The translations under genes were made by a program, and so were the position numbers. A stretch of 64,000 nucleotides of DNA from Oxytricha trifallax (Eukaryota > Ciliophora > Spirotrichea > Sporadotrichida > Oxytrichidae), in assembly GCA_000711775.1 (NCBI GenBank), contig ARYC01019479.1, positions 1-64,000 on the forward strand, written 5' to 3'. Position 1 is the first letter of the stretch; the number at the start of each line of letters is the position of its first letter. Shown here in pieces: positions 23,384 to 35,812 of this stretch. The notes under the pieces are model-generated. The model searched no databases. It was not told where the DNA came from and was given only the letters and a program-made list of their open reading frames with translations.

Positions 23384-23798
23384 TTGTAGGAATACATTCG
23401 ATTTGGGAAAATGAATTAAAATTAAATTAATTAATTATTAATTACCTTGAGTTATGTTTTTGGAAAATGTCTGCAAACCCTAACAATATTATACTCTATG
23501 AATAGCGCATTAAAATTAAGACGGTAGATGTTATTGCTATAATGATTTTATCTATTCTCCCAAGCGAGAAAAACCTCTTTTACTGTTTTTGGGAGTTAGC
23601 TCAAAATCAAAATATCTCGTTTCCTGGGATGATTCAGGAATATTGCCAATAGTAAAGTCCAGTTAAAATTGCGGGATCTACCGTAGAATCGATTTAGATT
23701 TGAATTTTGAGTCACTTTGGATTTGATAACTGCCATGATTTTAATATTTAATTAATTTAATTTTAAATCATTTTCCAAAATCAAATGTATTCCTATAA
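23384..23798 (+). mobile_element. MITE copy 1 (~415 bp, TA target)
   Basis: Terminal inverted repeats of about 45 bp beginning TTGTAGGAATACATTCGATT and ending AATGTATTCCTATAA, flanked by TA on both sides. Conserved interior motifs are GTTAGCTCAAAATCAAAATA and GGATCTACCGTAGAATCGA. Three more copies occur in this window. It is non-coding. The TA duplication fits a Tc1/mariner-type source transposase. Confidence 0.9.
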
Positions 23799-23984
23799 TA
23801 ATGTCACAGAGCTTTGTATGATTGATGACTGTTGCCTTAAGTTACAGTACTTTATTTAAAATTATTTTTCGCTGTTTCTTTGTATTTTTTACTATTTATT
23901 TTAGTTTATTTATAGTCTAAGCTTATTGATCAAATATAATAGAAATAAAAATGCTGAGTAAATTTAAAACAATTTTTAATTAAA

Positions 23985-24110
23985 TCTTAATTTTTTAATT
24001 CATAGGGATCTCTTCTATTAAATCCACAAAACTTAAATCATTTTGAAGTAATCTTGCTACTACCTCTTCTTCAAGGTTTGTTTCAAATTTTTTCTCAATT
24101 TTAAGCTGAG
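23985..24110 (-). CDS. coding-like segment, acidic C-terminal region
   Basis: Minus-strand frame LKIEKKFETNLEEEVVARLL then QNDLSFVDLIEEIPMNQKIK. The acidic, amphipathic composition is strongly protein-like. It is likely one block of the larger minus-strand gene that extends up to about 27.2 kb. Confidence 0.45.
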
Positions 24111-25741
24111 TTCTATGGAAATGTCAGGGGATTTTATTTTACAGTATTTTACAAATTTCTACTCACAAAACTTAATGCCAAACATCTTTGAATGGAGAAT
24201 ACAATTCTTTAATTATTGTTCAGTTTCAAGTTAAGCTAACTCTTATTCCTCATGTTTATATATAATGTGCTAAAATAGCTTAAGTTTTTTCTTTTTAGGC
24301 TATGTTTAGTGTATTAATTTGCATTGACTATTTATCTTAGTTTACTCCAATTTAATTTATAGAATAGTCTTCAAAGAGCAGCTGCAAAAATCTATGTTTA
24401 CTATGACGAACTAATTCCCTTAGTATTTTTTGAGAAATTCACTTGTAAAATATAAGATGTACGAAAGATCGTTATTAATTACTGATTCGTCTTGAGAGTA
24501 AGTTTTTGAAATTTATTATGACGCCTTTAGCTATTATTTAAGAGCTAATATTACTCCCTGCATCATTAGGGTTTAAAATTAACAAGCTAGGATTGTTGAG
24601 CTATTATTAGAGTTTATGACCCTCTTCTACCCTAGTATTATTAATGAAGCTTTAAATTTTAAGCGCTTAGATTAATTGTGAACTTTAACTTTATAAATAA
24701 GAATGTTACATTTTTTTATGTAGTCCAGAAAAATATAAACTGAGAAATTATTTAAAAGTATAGAAAAAAAAAGAAAAACGATTAATTATTAGTAGACTTA
24801 TGATTTATTATTATATACTTTAATTTGTTCAATATTCTATTATAGACACTATAAGAATCAGTATCAATGCAGTTTCATACATTTTGTGTCTACCATTACC
24901 TTAAAATATGAAATACATACCTATAAATATTTCTCTAATTCAAGTTAAAAGATAATTATATATGATATCGAACCTTTAATTTTTAGAGCATTTTCTATTA
25001 TAAGTCATCGTTAAATAGTTTCTTCTTGAATTCATCCATGATTTTCATCATATCTAATATACTAAGGTCAAACCTTAAACTAAAATTACAAGCAATATTT
25101 TTCTGCTTTTCTAAAATATAATTATTTATATTGGTTCTTTTTAAAAGCTAAAATCTTAAATACTCTGATAATCAATATTTGTTTGAACTATCTCTCAGTT
25201 TTCATCAATTATATTTGCCACAATAATCTTAAGCACCATTTAAGAGATGACAAGTCTCATATAATTTTAATTTGGCAAGCCATGAGTTGCAAATCTTTGA
25301 TGTCTAAAGATTCAAAACTTAAAAAATTACTAATTTTAATATCTTTAGTTTTATATTTTTAAGTACTTTTCAAGAGATATCCAGTAATTTATGCCTATTT
25401 TAAGCTTTAAATTTTTCAGTTGAATTATTTTTATCTTTGCTTAATTTATGAAATGTTATCATTTTTAATTGATTTTTGTCGGAAAAAAAATGAAGAATTT
25501 CATTATTAATAAGTTTTTTTCATGTAATACTTAATTAAAAACTGTCGTCTTACCCGATTGCTTGAGGTTTTCTCAAGTCGTAGAATACTTTTTTAGTACC
25601 AATTCCAAGATAATTGATCTTTTTAAGTCTTCCATTAATCCAAAAGTAACTTTTTTGTATTATTCAAAAAATACATTCTACTTAAACGAATATTTCTTTC
25701 TCTGTGAGTCTTTTTTTAAATTTTCATTTCTACTGATGTAA
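24111..25741 (-). other. minus-strand coding-like DNA, leucine-rich in parts
   Basis: The plus strand is T-rich. Minus-strand blocks in several frames read well: LSILDMMKIMDEFKKKLFND (about 25060), FESLDIKDLQLMACQIKII (about 25300), IQLKNLKLKIGINYWISLEK (about 25400) and VFFEQYKKVTFGLMEDLKRS (about 25640). The spacing of leucines hints at leucine-rich repeats, but this is weak. Blocks are separated by frame changes or AT-rich DNA, as expected of MDS/IES organisation or decay. Confidence 0.35.
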
Positions 25742-25955
25742 TTGACTTTCATTATTTATAACATTTAAAATGATTCAATTAAGCCTAATATTCCATCTGC
25801 TCTTGATAGATGTCATTCTGAAATTTATCATGTATTTCTTTCTTCTTTATTTTCACAATCGATTTCTCGAAGCTCATAATATCCACTTTAAAATTGGAAT
25901 CTTATCTTATTTAATATCCTTGATTGAAGAATTTGTCATAATAATCCCTCTAAGC
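25742..25955 (-). CDS. coding-like segment, charged helical
   Basis: Minus-strand frame RDYYDKFFNQGYQIRQDSNF, then KVDIMSFEKSIVKIKKKEIH and DKFQNDIYQEQMEYQAQLNH. It is separated from the open frame at 26006-26830 by about 50 bp that has intron-like edges (GTATAT to a T-run plus CTAG). It is very probably part of the same gene. Function unknown. Confidence 0.45.
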
Positions 25956-26005
25956 TAGAAAAAAAATTATCATCATAATAATTTTGCTAATTCATTGTGT
26001 AATAC

Positions 26006-26830
26006 TCATATATACATATATATTGCTTTGCTAAAAGAGTCGAGATACTATGAGTGACTCATTATTTAGCATCTAAAATCAGCATTTAAGAATATCCATT
26101 CATGATAAACTTATTGCTGTCTATAATCATGTCTATTTGTAGTTGTGTTGTTTTAAGATTTTTAAAAAGGAACTTAAATAATATTCTCATAGTTTTTCTA
26201 TATGACCTCTTTCAGTTCGTCTATTTCAGTTATCATTAATGAATGAATTATACTCATTTAACTTAGATTTGACATTTATTAATGTTAATCCCTATTTCTC
26301 TTTGTTTCACTCATACTCTTCTTTGTTAAAGTTTATTTCTTTTCTAAAATATAATTCTTTTCGAAAATAAAATAATCTAAAAGTTCCCTCATCTCAAAAA
26401 GTTTCAATGCCTAAATTCTTAAAAATTGATTTACAAGGAAGCAAATAATCTTAATTCCGTTTCGGTATTTTAAATTATTCCATTTAAAATAGTCCTCTTC
26501 TTCAATGAACTTGTCTTGCATTCTTTTTTAAATTGTAATAAGATTTTACCTGTTAACCTCATCAATTTTTAAATCAAGTTAAATGTATAGAACTCTGTCA
26601 ATATATGGGATGTTTATTGGCAAGTTTCTTGCTCTACTGTTAACAATTCTGGTTGTTCTTTAACGAAATTTTTATCTATTTTTGCTTCTATGTAAAATCA
26701 AGTAGCATATAGATGTTTTTAAACATTTTTCTAGGGTCTTTTCAACTCCAGTAAATTTAATGCTTTACAGTGATTTCCTATTTTCTTTTAATAATTTAAA
26801 AATATTGATGAATTTTATAGGCAAGACCAT
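26006..26830 (-). CDS. 274-aa open frame, unknown protein
   Basis: ATG at 26830 (MVLPIKFINIFKLLKENRKS) to TGA at 26006: one of the longest TGA-free frames in the window, with about 25 TAA/TAG codons read as Gln. The middle is fluent (RQNLITIQKRMQDKFIEEED, YFKWNNLKYRNGIKIICFLV) and the end is Gln/Asn-rich. No domain is recognised; it may form coiled coil. The same frame is also open upstream (MESTEKRLRVEKLAKPAHVD, HLLEETQNYQQL) with one TGA just before the ATG, so the start could lie further up. Confidence 0.55.
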
Positions 26831-27185
26831 TCACAATTGTTAATAGTTCTGGGTCTCCTCCAATAAATGATCAACATGTGCTGGTTTCGCTAGTTTTTCT
26901 ACCCTTAATCTCTTCTCTGTGGACTCCATCTAATATTTTGCAAGCTTTTTAATGCACTTTATCCACTCTATAGAAATGAATCTTTCTTCCTGCACCAAGC
27001 GAATCATTTGCTCTTTTCATAAAGATTCATTATCAATTTTATACTTTGAAGCGATTTTAAACTTGTTTTATATTAATATTAAAATTATATGTATTCTTGG
27101 CATTTACTCTGCTCTTATAATCATATGCACTGTACAATCTGCTGGCTTCACTTCTTTTGAGAAGGGAAGTTGCATTGTTTATGCA
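26831..27185 (-). CDS. upstream coding-like part of the same gene
   Basis: Minus-strand blocks SEASRLYSAYDYKSRVNAKN, then KEQMIRLVQEERFISIEWIK, then MESTEKRLRVEKLAKPAHVD. The last two share the frame of 26006-26830. An in-frame TGA separates this from the 274-aa frame. The true N-terminus is not fixed. Confidence 0.4.
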
Positions 27186-29155
27186 TTTAATTTTTTATGA
27201 TAGTTTGATAAATAGTTGTAGGGGCTTTGAAGTAGTTGTTAAACTTACTGATTTTTTTAATTAATTACAATTTCAAAATTTTAAAAGATAAATTATTTGG
27301 ATTTTATATTTTTTTATTCGATGTAGTTTATTAATTAATAGTATAAACTAAAATTTATATTTTGTTTGTATTTTGAACAATAAATTTAGAACTAATATTC
27401 TATTATTTATATCCTTGATTCAACTCTGCCTCATTATTTAAACTATTTTTATTTACATTTTATAAATTAATTTTTAAAGATTTATTTTATATATAAAAAA
27501 TACATGTATGTATAAATTATTTATAGGCCAGTATTAAGATTATTGTTATTCCAAATCTAAAATACTACTACTGCAGTTCACTGTCACTTGGTAATTATAA
27601 TAATGCCAATTTGTTCTTTATACTATTATATTAAGTTTAATCAATTAGTTTGATCTTAATAAGATCTTATTTACTTTATTTTGTGTGCAATACAAATCGC
27701 CTTGGTTCTCATTATTATAAATGAGAGCAGACTCTTTAATATATCAAGATTTAAAAACAAAAATTGACTCATAAAAATTTAATGATAGGTTTCATCAAAG
27801 ACTCCTTCAAGACACACCTAATTTAATACTTTAACTCGATACATGTTAAGATCCAACAAATCAATGCATTTTAATATCTTCCTCGTCTGCTGTCTTTCCC
27901 TCTCTCAATAATTCATTTCTTTAAAAAATGCTGCAAATATTTCTTAATTTTGCTCTAATTAATTTAATTTTTATTTCTGAATGTTTTAAAGTAGAAGAGA
28001 GGTGCTTATTTATTATGCTTGAGTTATGTTAATATGAATAATAAGTATTTATTTATTTTTCTATAAAAGATTTCTTGGAATTTCTATTTTCTAAAGGCAA
28101 TATTAAATAAATTATTCAAATTGTTATACACATATTCTAATTAATTATTGCTCAATTGAATACTTCTCGAATTATTTTTCAACTAAATTCTGGTCTTACT
28201 TACTTACTTCGCTTAGACCCTCTTTATATTCTATTATTCTTCCGTTTTTATTATAAGCTTTTTATTTACCCTCTTTAATTCTCTTCATATTAATTAATTT
28301 TTATTCTAATTCTTTTAGTAATTGAGATATATATAGTATAAAAACAATTAAGGATATACTGATGACTTTTATTAAGAATAAAGCAAAATATTATTAATTT
28401 AATCGTCAGTCATTGAATAAACATCGATGTTAAATTTATAGAAGTATTTAAGTAAATAAATAGGATCAACCATAGATTAAAAGAAATTTTTATATAGGCA
28501 ATATTATTAGTCATAGGGTTTTTGATTTAATCAATATAATAAATGACATTCTTGTAAACGGTTTAGGAGTCTTGAAGTTGCTATTAAGTAGATGCTGGAT
28601 TTATTTAATTCTCTCATATTTAATCAGTTGATTAGACTACTATAAATTAAAATAAATCAAATTTTCAACACAAAATTGAGACTAGATTGAAAGAAAGAAT
28701 ATACATTCTTAAGTAACTCATTGTATTTGATATATTTTCTTATTAATTTGAGGCATGTAATATTTTTTTGTAATGTATGGGGAAATACTAGAAATTTTTT
28801 TCTTAACGTCAAGAAATTCTTACTCAATAAACAGACCCTTCAAAAACTAAAGTCTGCTTGCAAAATATCACAGTATTATAAATATCTAAAATAGCTTCTT
28901 TTTGAGTTGGGGTTTGCTAAAATTTACTATTTTTTTGTATGAATAATGCAGACTATTTATTAGTATTTTATTATAAGAATTTTATAGAAAATATAAAAAC
29001 ACTCAAGAAATGGGTTATATCATAACTGCGTAATGGTTTTTAGATCATATATTTTTTATATCAATGATACAAAAGCATCTCATCTTGAGAATAAATTTTG
29101 CTTTATTTTTAGGATCAAAACTTTCAAAGATATATTTATTCTATTCAATTGCATT
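27186..29155. other. AT-rich DNA, no firm gene
   Basis: AT-rich, T-biased to about 28.3 kb. Short minus-strand frames are open but not distinctive. Nothing else is seen before TBE copy B. Confidence 0.3.
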
Positions 29156-29288
29156 CAAAAACCCAAAATCCCTTTAGTAGTTTGATTAAATTTGATTGAT
29201 ATATGGGGGGGGTGGGCAATTAACGCTTACTTCATTAGGGTTTATTTAGGGGGAGTATGATTTAAATGTATATTATTTAAGAGAGTAC

Positions 29289-30324
29289 ATGCGAGGTTTG
29301 GTGTCAGTTTATGACAGTGAGTATATAGATTTACTGTTTAAGTTGCGTTATCAGTGCAATGAATATAGTGATTAACTCCAACCTATTTTAAACTATTTGT
29401 TTATACCAAGTATTTTCCATAAATCTGCTATGTTAATGTTAGGTCCCACCGTCAATAAGCTTTTAATTTGAAGAGATAGTAACTTAATTCTAAGCCTAAA
29501 AGTCCTTTGAAATTTTAGCAACATCATATTGATTATCTTAATAATGAAAAGAGTCTGAAGAAATGGGCTCATTTCTCTCTCTCTCTCTTATAGTGCTGTG
29601 ATGTTTCATCCCCAATTTCAAGAGCTTCATATCTTGCTTAATACATAGCCAATATTTATAAAATGAATGGAATTTCTTACAAGACAGTCAATAAGAAAGT
29701 GATTGACTTTAATGTTCCATTTTATAAGACAAATTCAAATTATATATGTGTGATTAAATGCAGAGAGCTTAAGAGCATGGTGTTAAGTTCATCTACGTTT
29801 ATGAAGCTGTAATTACATTCAATACTTTTATATCAAAGTATTAGTACAAGAGTTACACAAACATAAAAGTTTTTTTATTAATAAAATAAAGATTCAAACT
29901 CATGCTATTTTGGCGGAATAAGTGAAGATAATGGACTAGAGACTTATGTTATTCACCCTCGCTCAATAAAGACTGAACAATACATAAAGTTATTGCAATA
30001 ACTCAGAAATAAGTATGCTGACTAAGAAACTTTTTGTTGATAATATATCAGTCTAAAAAAACTAAAGGCCCATGAAAGATATATGATAGGCTAAACATAA
30101 CAACTGTATTTAATGTTCCTTACAGCCCTCAGTTTAATGGAATAGAGTTGTATTGGAGCCTATTGAAAGGTCACTACAAGATACTTCTACTATACCATAT
30201 GAAGCACGATTTGAAGAAAAATACAATAGACGCTGCTAAGAGAATCAATGATAATAAAGCTAAAGTGTGTGCGAGAGAAGGGATATTTTGTGTTTATAAA
30301 TAAATATTAGATATAAAAGAATGA
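29289..30324 (+). CDS. TBE 42-kD transposase, degenerate (copy B)
   Basis: ATG at 29289 (MRGLVSVYDSEYIDLLFKLR) and a family-typical end LDIKE then TGA at 30322. The second catalytic site is kept (LFVDNISV), but the first reads FIYVYEAV where the family has HADEAV, so the catalytic Asp is lost. The third-site region keeps PYSPQFNGIELYW. Frame changes are present between blocks. It is not expected to be active. Confidence 0.75.
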
Positions 30325-30352
30325 ATAAGTTCACATATTTAGTGATCCTTTA

Positions 30353-30960
30353 AAGGAATTCGGTTTGTCTTTTTTTCTTCCTCTTACGGCTTGCTCGGTC
30401 CCATATTTTCTCTAAGAGAAAAGCAAGCCCCTGAATCGATATTTATCTGATCTGGTTTTAAACTTCTTTGAACAGACTTTTGATTAATTCATGTTTTACA
30501 TGAGATATTTCTCTCTCTTTAATATGCTACGCTAAATATATAGCAGTACCAGAATTTTATATAAATTGGAAAGTCTATGCTTACTTGGGATGAAAGGATG
30601 CTTCAGCAATTCCAAGAGCTACTCACTGATTTAAATTCCTTTCTTCTTTTTTTCTTCGGGAGAGATGCTGTAACGGTTCTTCTGAGCTTCTTAAATAACT
30701 TCATTTAAGTAATCAGGTTTCAGAGTTCCAAGAACATCAAAGAAGAAATTTCTCTCTGGCAACTTATTAGAGAGTTGTAACTTGGAAGGAAGGAAGAGAG
30801 CAATATCTGGATCACTGATCGCATCATCATAGAGATTTGTCACTGAAATTTCTGGGTATTTAGGAATCTCTATCATCTTGATTTCATTAGTATTCAAAGA
30901 TTATTATCTTTGCTTAGTAAGGCTTTTTAGAATGAGATTTTAGTTCCTTCTTAAGTTGAT
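30353..30960 (-). CDS. TBE 22-kD ORF, degenerate (copy B)
   Basis: Same protein as the copy A ORF: NTNEIKMIEIPKYPEISVTN, then LYDDAISDPDIALFLPSKLQ and LPERNFFFDVLGTLKPDYLN. It lies on the opposite strand to the transposase, converging on it. Breaks occur at both ends. Function unknown. Confidence 0.7.
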
Positions 30961-31199
30961 AAGAACAACCCAACTATGATAATTGAGTTAGTTATGGATG
31001 AAACTGACCTTGTTAAACTAAGTATATGTATAGGTCCTCTTTACTTCAAAATTTTCCTATTAATTCTTGAGATCAAATTCGCTTCATCGTATCATTCATA
31101 TTCTCCATCTTGTTTCCTCTTTCTATATATATTAATGAAATTATAAATTATGGATATCCATTCTAAGCTTACTAAAATCTTACTATTAAATAGGGAGAT

Positions 31200-31480
31200 C
31201 CTACTGAAGGCCAACCTTAAAGAGTGATCAAGAGAAAGATGGAAGAGTCTGCTCCAAGTTTCAGAGTTTGACCTCCATTTTTATCAAACTTCTCCATTAA
31301 ATTGCTCCTAATAATGTTTAATTATTTTAGGAAGACCTCAAAATTAAGTTCGAACTTTATTAGGACTTAAAGTTTAAGGTTAATACTTTATTAGGAGGAT
31401 ATTAAATATAAAATGCTTATAAGATTTACCTCCAAATTAGGTTCAAACTTAATTTGGAGGACCTCCTAGAGAAAAAAATT
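31200..31480. repeat. TBE B central spacer with repeated motif
   Basis: Short repeats built on AAATTAGGTTCAAACTTAAT and AAGTTTAAGG/TTATTAGGA, partly inverted. It is placed between the 22-kD and 57-kD genes exactly as in copy A but with a different motif, so the spacer evolves quickly while its repetitive nature is kept. Confidence 0.5.
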
Positions 31481-31669
31481 TTTTAGGATCATTTTAATTT
31501 ACTAAAATGTAAAATATTCACATAAAATATGTTAACTTACAGTCTTTTATGATGGTTCAGTTTTCTCACCTCTCAGCAAAGAATTTATCAAAGGGTCTTA
31601 AACTAATATATTACAGTATATCTGGTTGGATTATATCATTATTATAATAAAATCTCTCATCAAACTAAA

Positions 31670-33020
31670 ATGAGCGATAGCCTTTTGAGAAGAGCGGCAT
31701 TACTTGGATCAAGCCAATAAAAATTACCAATCAAGTAACCCAAAAAAGTAGAATCTAGAGAAACTTGTGCTCATTAGGAACCTAATTATGACAATTATGA
31801 CTCATCTAACTTTGAGATTAAAATCTAAAGCCAAAACCAAAAGAATTTTGACAAAGACAAAGACTAAGTAGTGGAAGAGGTAAAACAGCCAGCTATTGAT
31901 CATTAAAGTTTACCATCCAAAGTGGAGTATTAATGCAAAGACTGAAATAAAAATTTCCTCTATAAGTCAACCTATAAGAGACGTATAAGAGATATACACA
32001 ATGATATCACAAGGTTATATCTCAATCATCAAAAGAAGGATGGAGGTTATATCTGTGAGTTCTGTTAGATTTATTACTCTCATACAAAAGACCTTAAAGT
32101 GCATTTAAAGAAAAAGCACAACCAAAGTTTTGTGTTCATTCACGAAGAAACAGGAAAGTGATTACTCTAAAAAAGAAGATCAAGAAAACCAATAGAGTCT
32201 CTTAGGGTCTAAGTATTGAAGTAAGTCAAAATGAAGAAAGCAACTAAGAATTTTCCAGTCTCAGAGATCAATAAAATCATTTTAAAAATTGAAGCTATGA
32301 AGATTCTAACTTGAAAATTATTGACATAGATTCTTGTCTTGAAAGCTACCTTTCTCTTGAGGTTATAATAGAGAAGAGAGTCATCATGGATGACTTATTT
32401 GCCTAAAATATTTATCCTTTCAATTACTTCCTAGCTGATGACAAGTTTTAAATGGAATTTGCAAATGAGTTTTATGGTCTTTAAAATGCTAAGTAGTAAG
32501 AGTGTAGGCATATTATTTAGTTAGATGCTGTACTCTTAGGAAATGATTACGTAGCTTTCAGACTTCCTATCCTCGAAATGACTTATAGAGAACTTTTTAT
32601 CTGATAATAGATGCCAAAGATAAATTGGCTAGAGAGTATAACAGATAATAGATGGAATAGAAGAGCTACACAAACTTGGGTATGATAGCAGAGACTTGAA
32701 GCCTGAAAATATCATGCTTGACTTTCAACATCTGAAAGTATATATTATTGATTTCAACAGAGCTCAGAGAGTGCAGGCCTCTGCTTTAAACACTCGAGGA
32801 TATTTCCCAGAGAGAGAGGATTGGAGAGACGGAGATGCCGCATGGGGATACATGGGCACTAGCAGCAATAATCATAGATAGTGACATGCCAAGAAAAGAT
32901 TGCTTAAGCTGCAAGAGTGAGAGAGATTCCAAGCAAAGAATCAAACAATATTTGGATAAGTAAAAGATAAATGGAGGTCTAAAAGAACTTGCCTACTCAA
33001 CTATCATAAAGCCAAACAAG
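31670..33020 (+). CDS. TBE 57-kD zinc-finger/kinase ORF, degenerate (copy B)
   Basis: ATG at 31670 (MSDSLLRRAALLGSSQQ). Two C2H2 fingers follow: the first has lost its second Cys to TGA (VEYQCKD then TGA), and the second is kept (YICEFCQIYYSHTKDLKVHL then KKKH). The kinase part reads LHKLGYDSRDLKPENIMLD, with Ser for the catalytic-loop His, and VYIIDFNRAQR, again DFN instead of DFG. The frame stays open past 33020 into AT-rich DNA, so the end is uncertain. Several frame changes are present. Confidence 0.78.
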
Positions 33021-33900
33021 GATAATGAGGTAACTATTGAAATAATTTGTAAAAATTTTATTAAATTAGGTGATTTGGCTTATAAATATAGTGAAAATAT
33101 ATCATGTAATTATATAAACAAAATTTATAATTTTATGAATTAACTGAATTTTAAAAAAGATGTTAATATAAAAATATTAGAATTAGTTTAAGTTTGTTTT
33201 ACATTTTAAGATAATAAACATCTTTAATTTATTAAGGTCTGTGTTTTAGTCAATAGTATACAAGTAATATATAATTTATTCATTAAAAATCAAGAAATTA
33301 TATTGAGTAAATTTGAATACTCTTAGCGAAAAAGTTTGAACTAATTAAATATGCATAATATAAATTTATTAAGTTTTAATTATTTTATATTTAGACCATA
33401 TATTTTAAATATCGCTCATTAATCAGGCATTAATTTTACTTAAAAAATTAAATAAAATAAAGTGAAAAAAGTATTGACTATTTAGTTAATGTGTATTATC
33501 ATTTACTCATATTCATAATTTAAAATAGCCATATCAAAATAATCAAAGAATAAACTATCAATATATTGAGAATAGATAATCAAACAATAAAACTTATTTA
33601 TTAAATGTAAGGCAATCGAGAAATGCTCGAAAACTTTTCTCGATTGCCTTACATAATTTGAGAAAAGCTAATAATTTTTGATTAAGTAAATTAAATATTA
33701 TAATTGATCAAAGAAATTTTCTGTATTAATTTTTATAATTGGACGAATATTTAAATTTTTACCAAAATGAAACAGCACCTAAAAAAATTAAAGTTCAGAG
33801 AACTCCCACATGACTCTTAACTTATGTTTGTGTGAAATATTTAGAAAACTCGCTTCTAATACTCGCTTATATTACTAATATTTAAACCATAAACCGCTAC
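33021..33900. other. AT-rich extra DNA inside TBE B
   Basis: About 0.8 kb between the kinase gene and the right TBE end, absent from copy A. It contains the 50-bp hairpin at 33605-33654. No gene is supported. Confidence 0.5.
33605..33654. repeat. perfect 19-bp hairpin
   Basis: Stem ATGTAAGGCAATCGAGAAA (33605-33623) pairs perfectly with 33636-33654 around a 12-base loop that itself holds TGCTCGA. It is strikingly stable against the AT-rich background. It could be a foldback remnant or a tiny MITE inserted in TBE B. Confidence 0.8.
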
Positions 33901-33988
33901 ATAAACCCTAATTAAGAATACGTTTATTGCTACCTTTTATCAATTAAAAATTTAATCAAACTACTGAAGAGGTTTTGGGGTTTTGAAT

Positions 33989-35090
33989 GTCACTATTCAA
34001 ACTATTTAATTGATTAAATCTATTAAAAAATAAAAGCTCCTAACTTTATCAATAAACTATTTATTAATATGATTATCCATGCTTATGTTGCTCCTGTAAT
34101 TTAATTTAGAATTATTTTTTATTAATTAATTACTTCTATACTATTATTAACTGAAGTTTTTCTATTAGAAATTAATGGCTGTTATTTTCTATGAAAATTA
34201 CAATCATATCTCATGATTGAGTATTTCATTTCCAAATTAAATAAATAGTCCCTCTCTTTAAATTAAATTCCATTTCAAACATCTGATAGGCCTATTATAA
34301 ATTTCGAAATTATAAACTAAATCATAATTTTCACCACTTTAGTTAATTATGTTATCACCGACTTCATTTTATCTATAATTTCAGATTAAAATTTAAAGTG
34401 GTAAACTCATTTTATTATTTAATTATCGCTATTATTTATTTAATTCAATAATTTTAGTTATAAAAACAAATCCATATTAAAATCATTTTAATATAATATC
34501 TAAAAATCTTTTATTTAATAATACAAATTCATTTCTATCCAAAAGCAAATCTTAATATGTTAAATATTTTAATTTATTTTAGTCCTATTTGACTTTAATA
34601 ATTCTAATTGTATTTTTAGGTTTTAATCTTTTATTTTTAAAATTACAATAAAACTAAGTAGCTGAAAAGTAAAAATAGGAAGATCCACTTTTAAAATATA
34701 AATCATTCTTTATGATAATAATAATAATATGATATAAATGTCATTTCATCAGTGGAATTAAGAGAATCCATATAATATGAATTATTATTTAATTTTTCAA
34801 TTTAAAATGATACAAATAGTGATGTCATAATTTGTGATTGCAAATAATGGGTAATTACTACATTAATATCAATTTTAATCTTAAAAGTTACTAACATTTT
34901 TAATATTGACAATTTAGTAATAATAACTGTTTCAATGATGGATGCCTCTTATTAATTTAATTAGGTCCAGAGTTTGATAACATGACGTTAGAGTTTAAAA
35001 ATATCTTCGCCTGAATTGTCATGATTCTGTATAAGTGCAGTAAGCTTTGATTTTTCAATCAAAGAATTGTTCATAAAATATTTTATTTAT
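33989..35090. other. AT-rich DNA, no gene seen
   Basis: No supported feature between TBE B and the MORN-like island. Confidence 0.35.
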
Positions 35091-35096
35091 ATAGAA

Positions 35097-35144
35097 TAGG
35101 AGGTTACAAAATACGGAGAAATGTGGCATGATGGTTATAAGGAA
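35097..35144 (+). CDS. tiny MORN-motif coding island
   Basis: A 48-bp island reading EVTKYGEMWHDGYKE, which fits the MORN consensus (YxGExxxGxxxG). It is surrounded by AT-rich DNA with no frame. It could be a very short MDS of a MORN-repeat gene; two other MORN fragments occur at 42.95 and 49.45 kb. Confidence 0.35.
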
Positions 35145-35812
35145 TAAACTGTTTTTAGATTAATCATAATATCAAAGCTGGGACAAGTCCATAAATTATT
35201 AGAGTTATGCATTATTTGGAGGAAAAAATTTATAATTAAAGTACCCATGAATTTATTTTTCTATTTCTAAATATCATAATGAATCTAAAGCAAATTATAA
35301 TATATGGAAACCTTGTTATAATTAATATTATTTTAATATATCGCATGGTCTAAAGTTTGTAGAAATGCAAGATAAAATTAAATTAACGACAATCTTTGAA
35401 AATTTTTAAGTAGTAGAATTTACTAAAATATTTTTATTTGTTAGTATAGATATGTATTCATTAATGGTTTCTCAAAAATAAAGGAATTCATAGTTATCTA
35501 ACTATTTATATATTAAGGAAAACTCAATAAATGATAAACTCTACTGATATTAAAGCACAAGGCAAACTCCATTATTAAATTAATTACAAAAAAATATCAT
35601 TATATTTAAAAACAATTAAAAATATTACATCGTCTGTTTCAAGAGTTTAATATTTAACAAAGACTTGTAAAAGTATGAAAGATATTGCATTTACTTTTAA
35701 TCAATTTTAAATTCTGAAAATTGTTCAGTTGTTTTATGAATATAAATTATTTGTGGATTTTTTATGATTGGTTTAATTACTAATTGGGGAAAACTAATTA
35801 GAATGCTAAACG
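35145..35812. other. AT-rich DNA, no gene seen
   Basis: No supported feature. Confidence 0.35.

Larger units (their letters stand above)
29156..33985 (+). mobile_element. TBE: TBE transposon, copy B (4.8 kb, decayed)
   Basis: Left end CAAAAACCCAAAATCCC after ATT at 29153-29155; right end GGTTTTGGGGTTTTG before AAT at 33986-33988. Both flanks fit ANT but differ in one base, so the target copy has mutated or the ends differ in origin. It has the same three genes as copy A, but its inner end sequence (TAGTAGTTTGATT) and protein sequences group with copy D. The element is ~0.7 kb longer than copy A because of AT-rich DNA between the kinase gene and the right end. All genes carry several breaks. 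Confidence 0.88.

Noticed and set aside
26952-27200. 82-codon plus-strand ORF in the standard code
   Set aside because: It is the shadow of the minus-strand coding-like frame (SEASRLYSAYDYKSRV...), which has far better composition.
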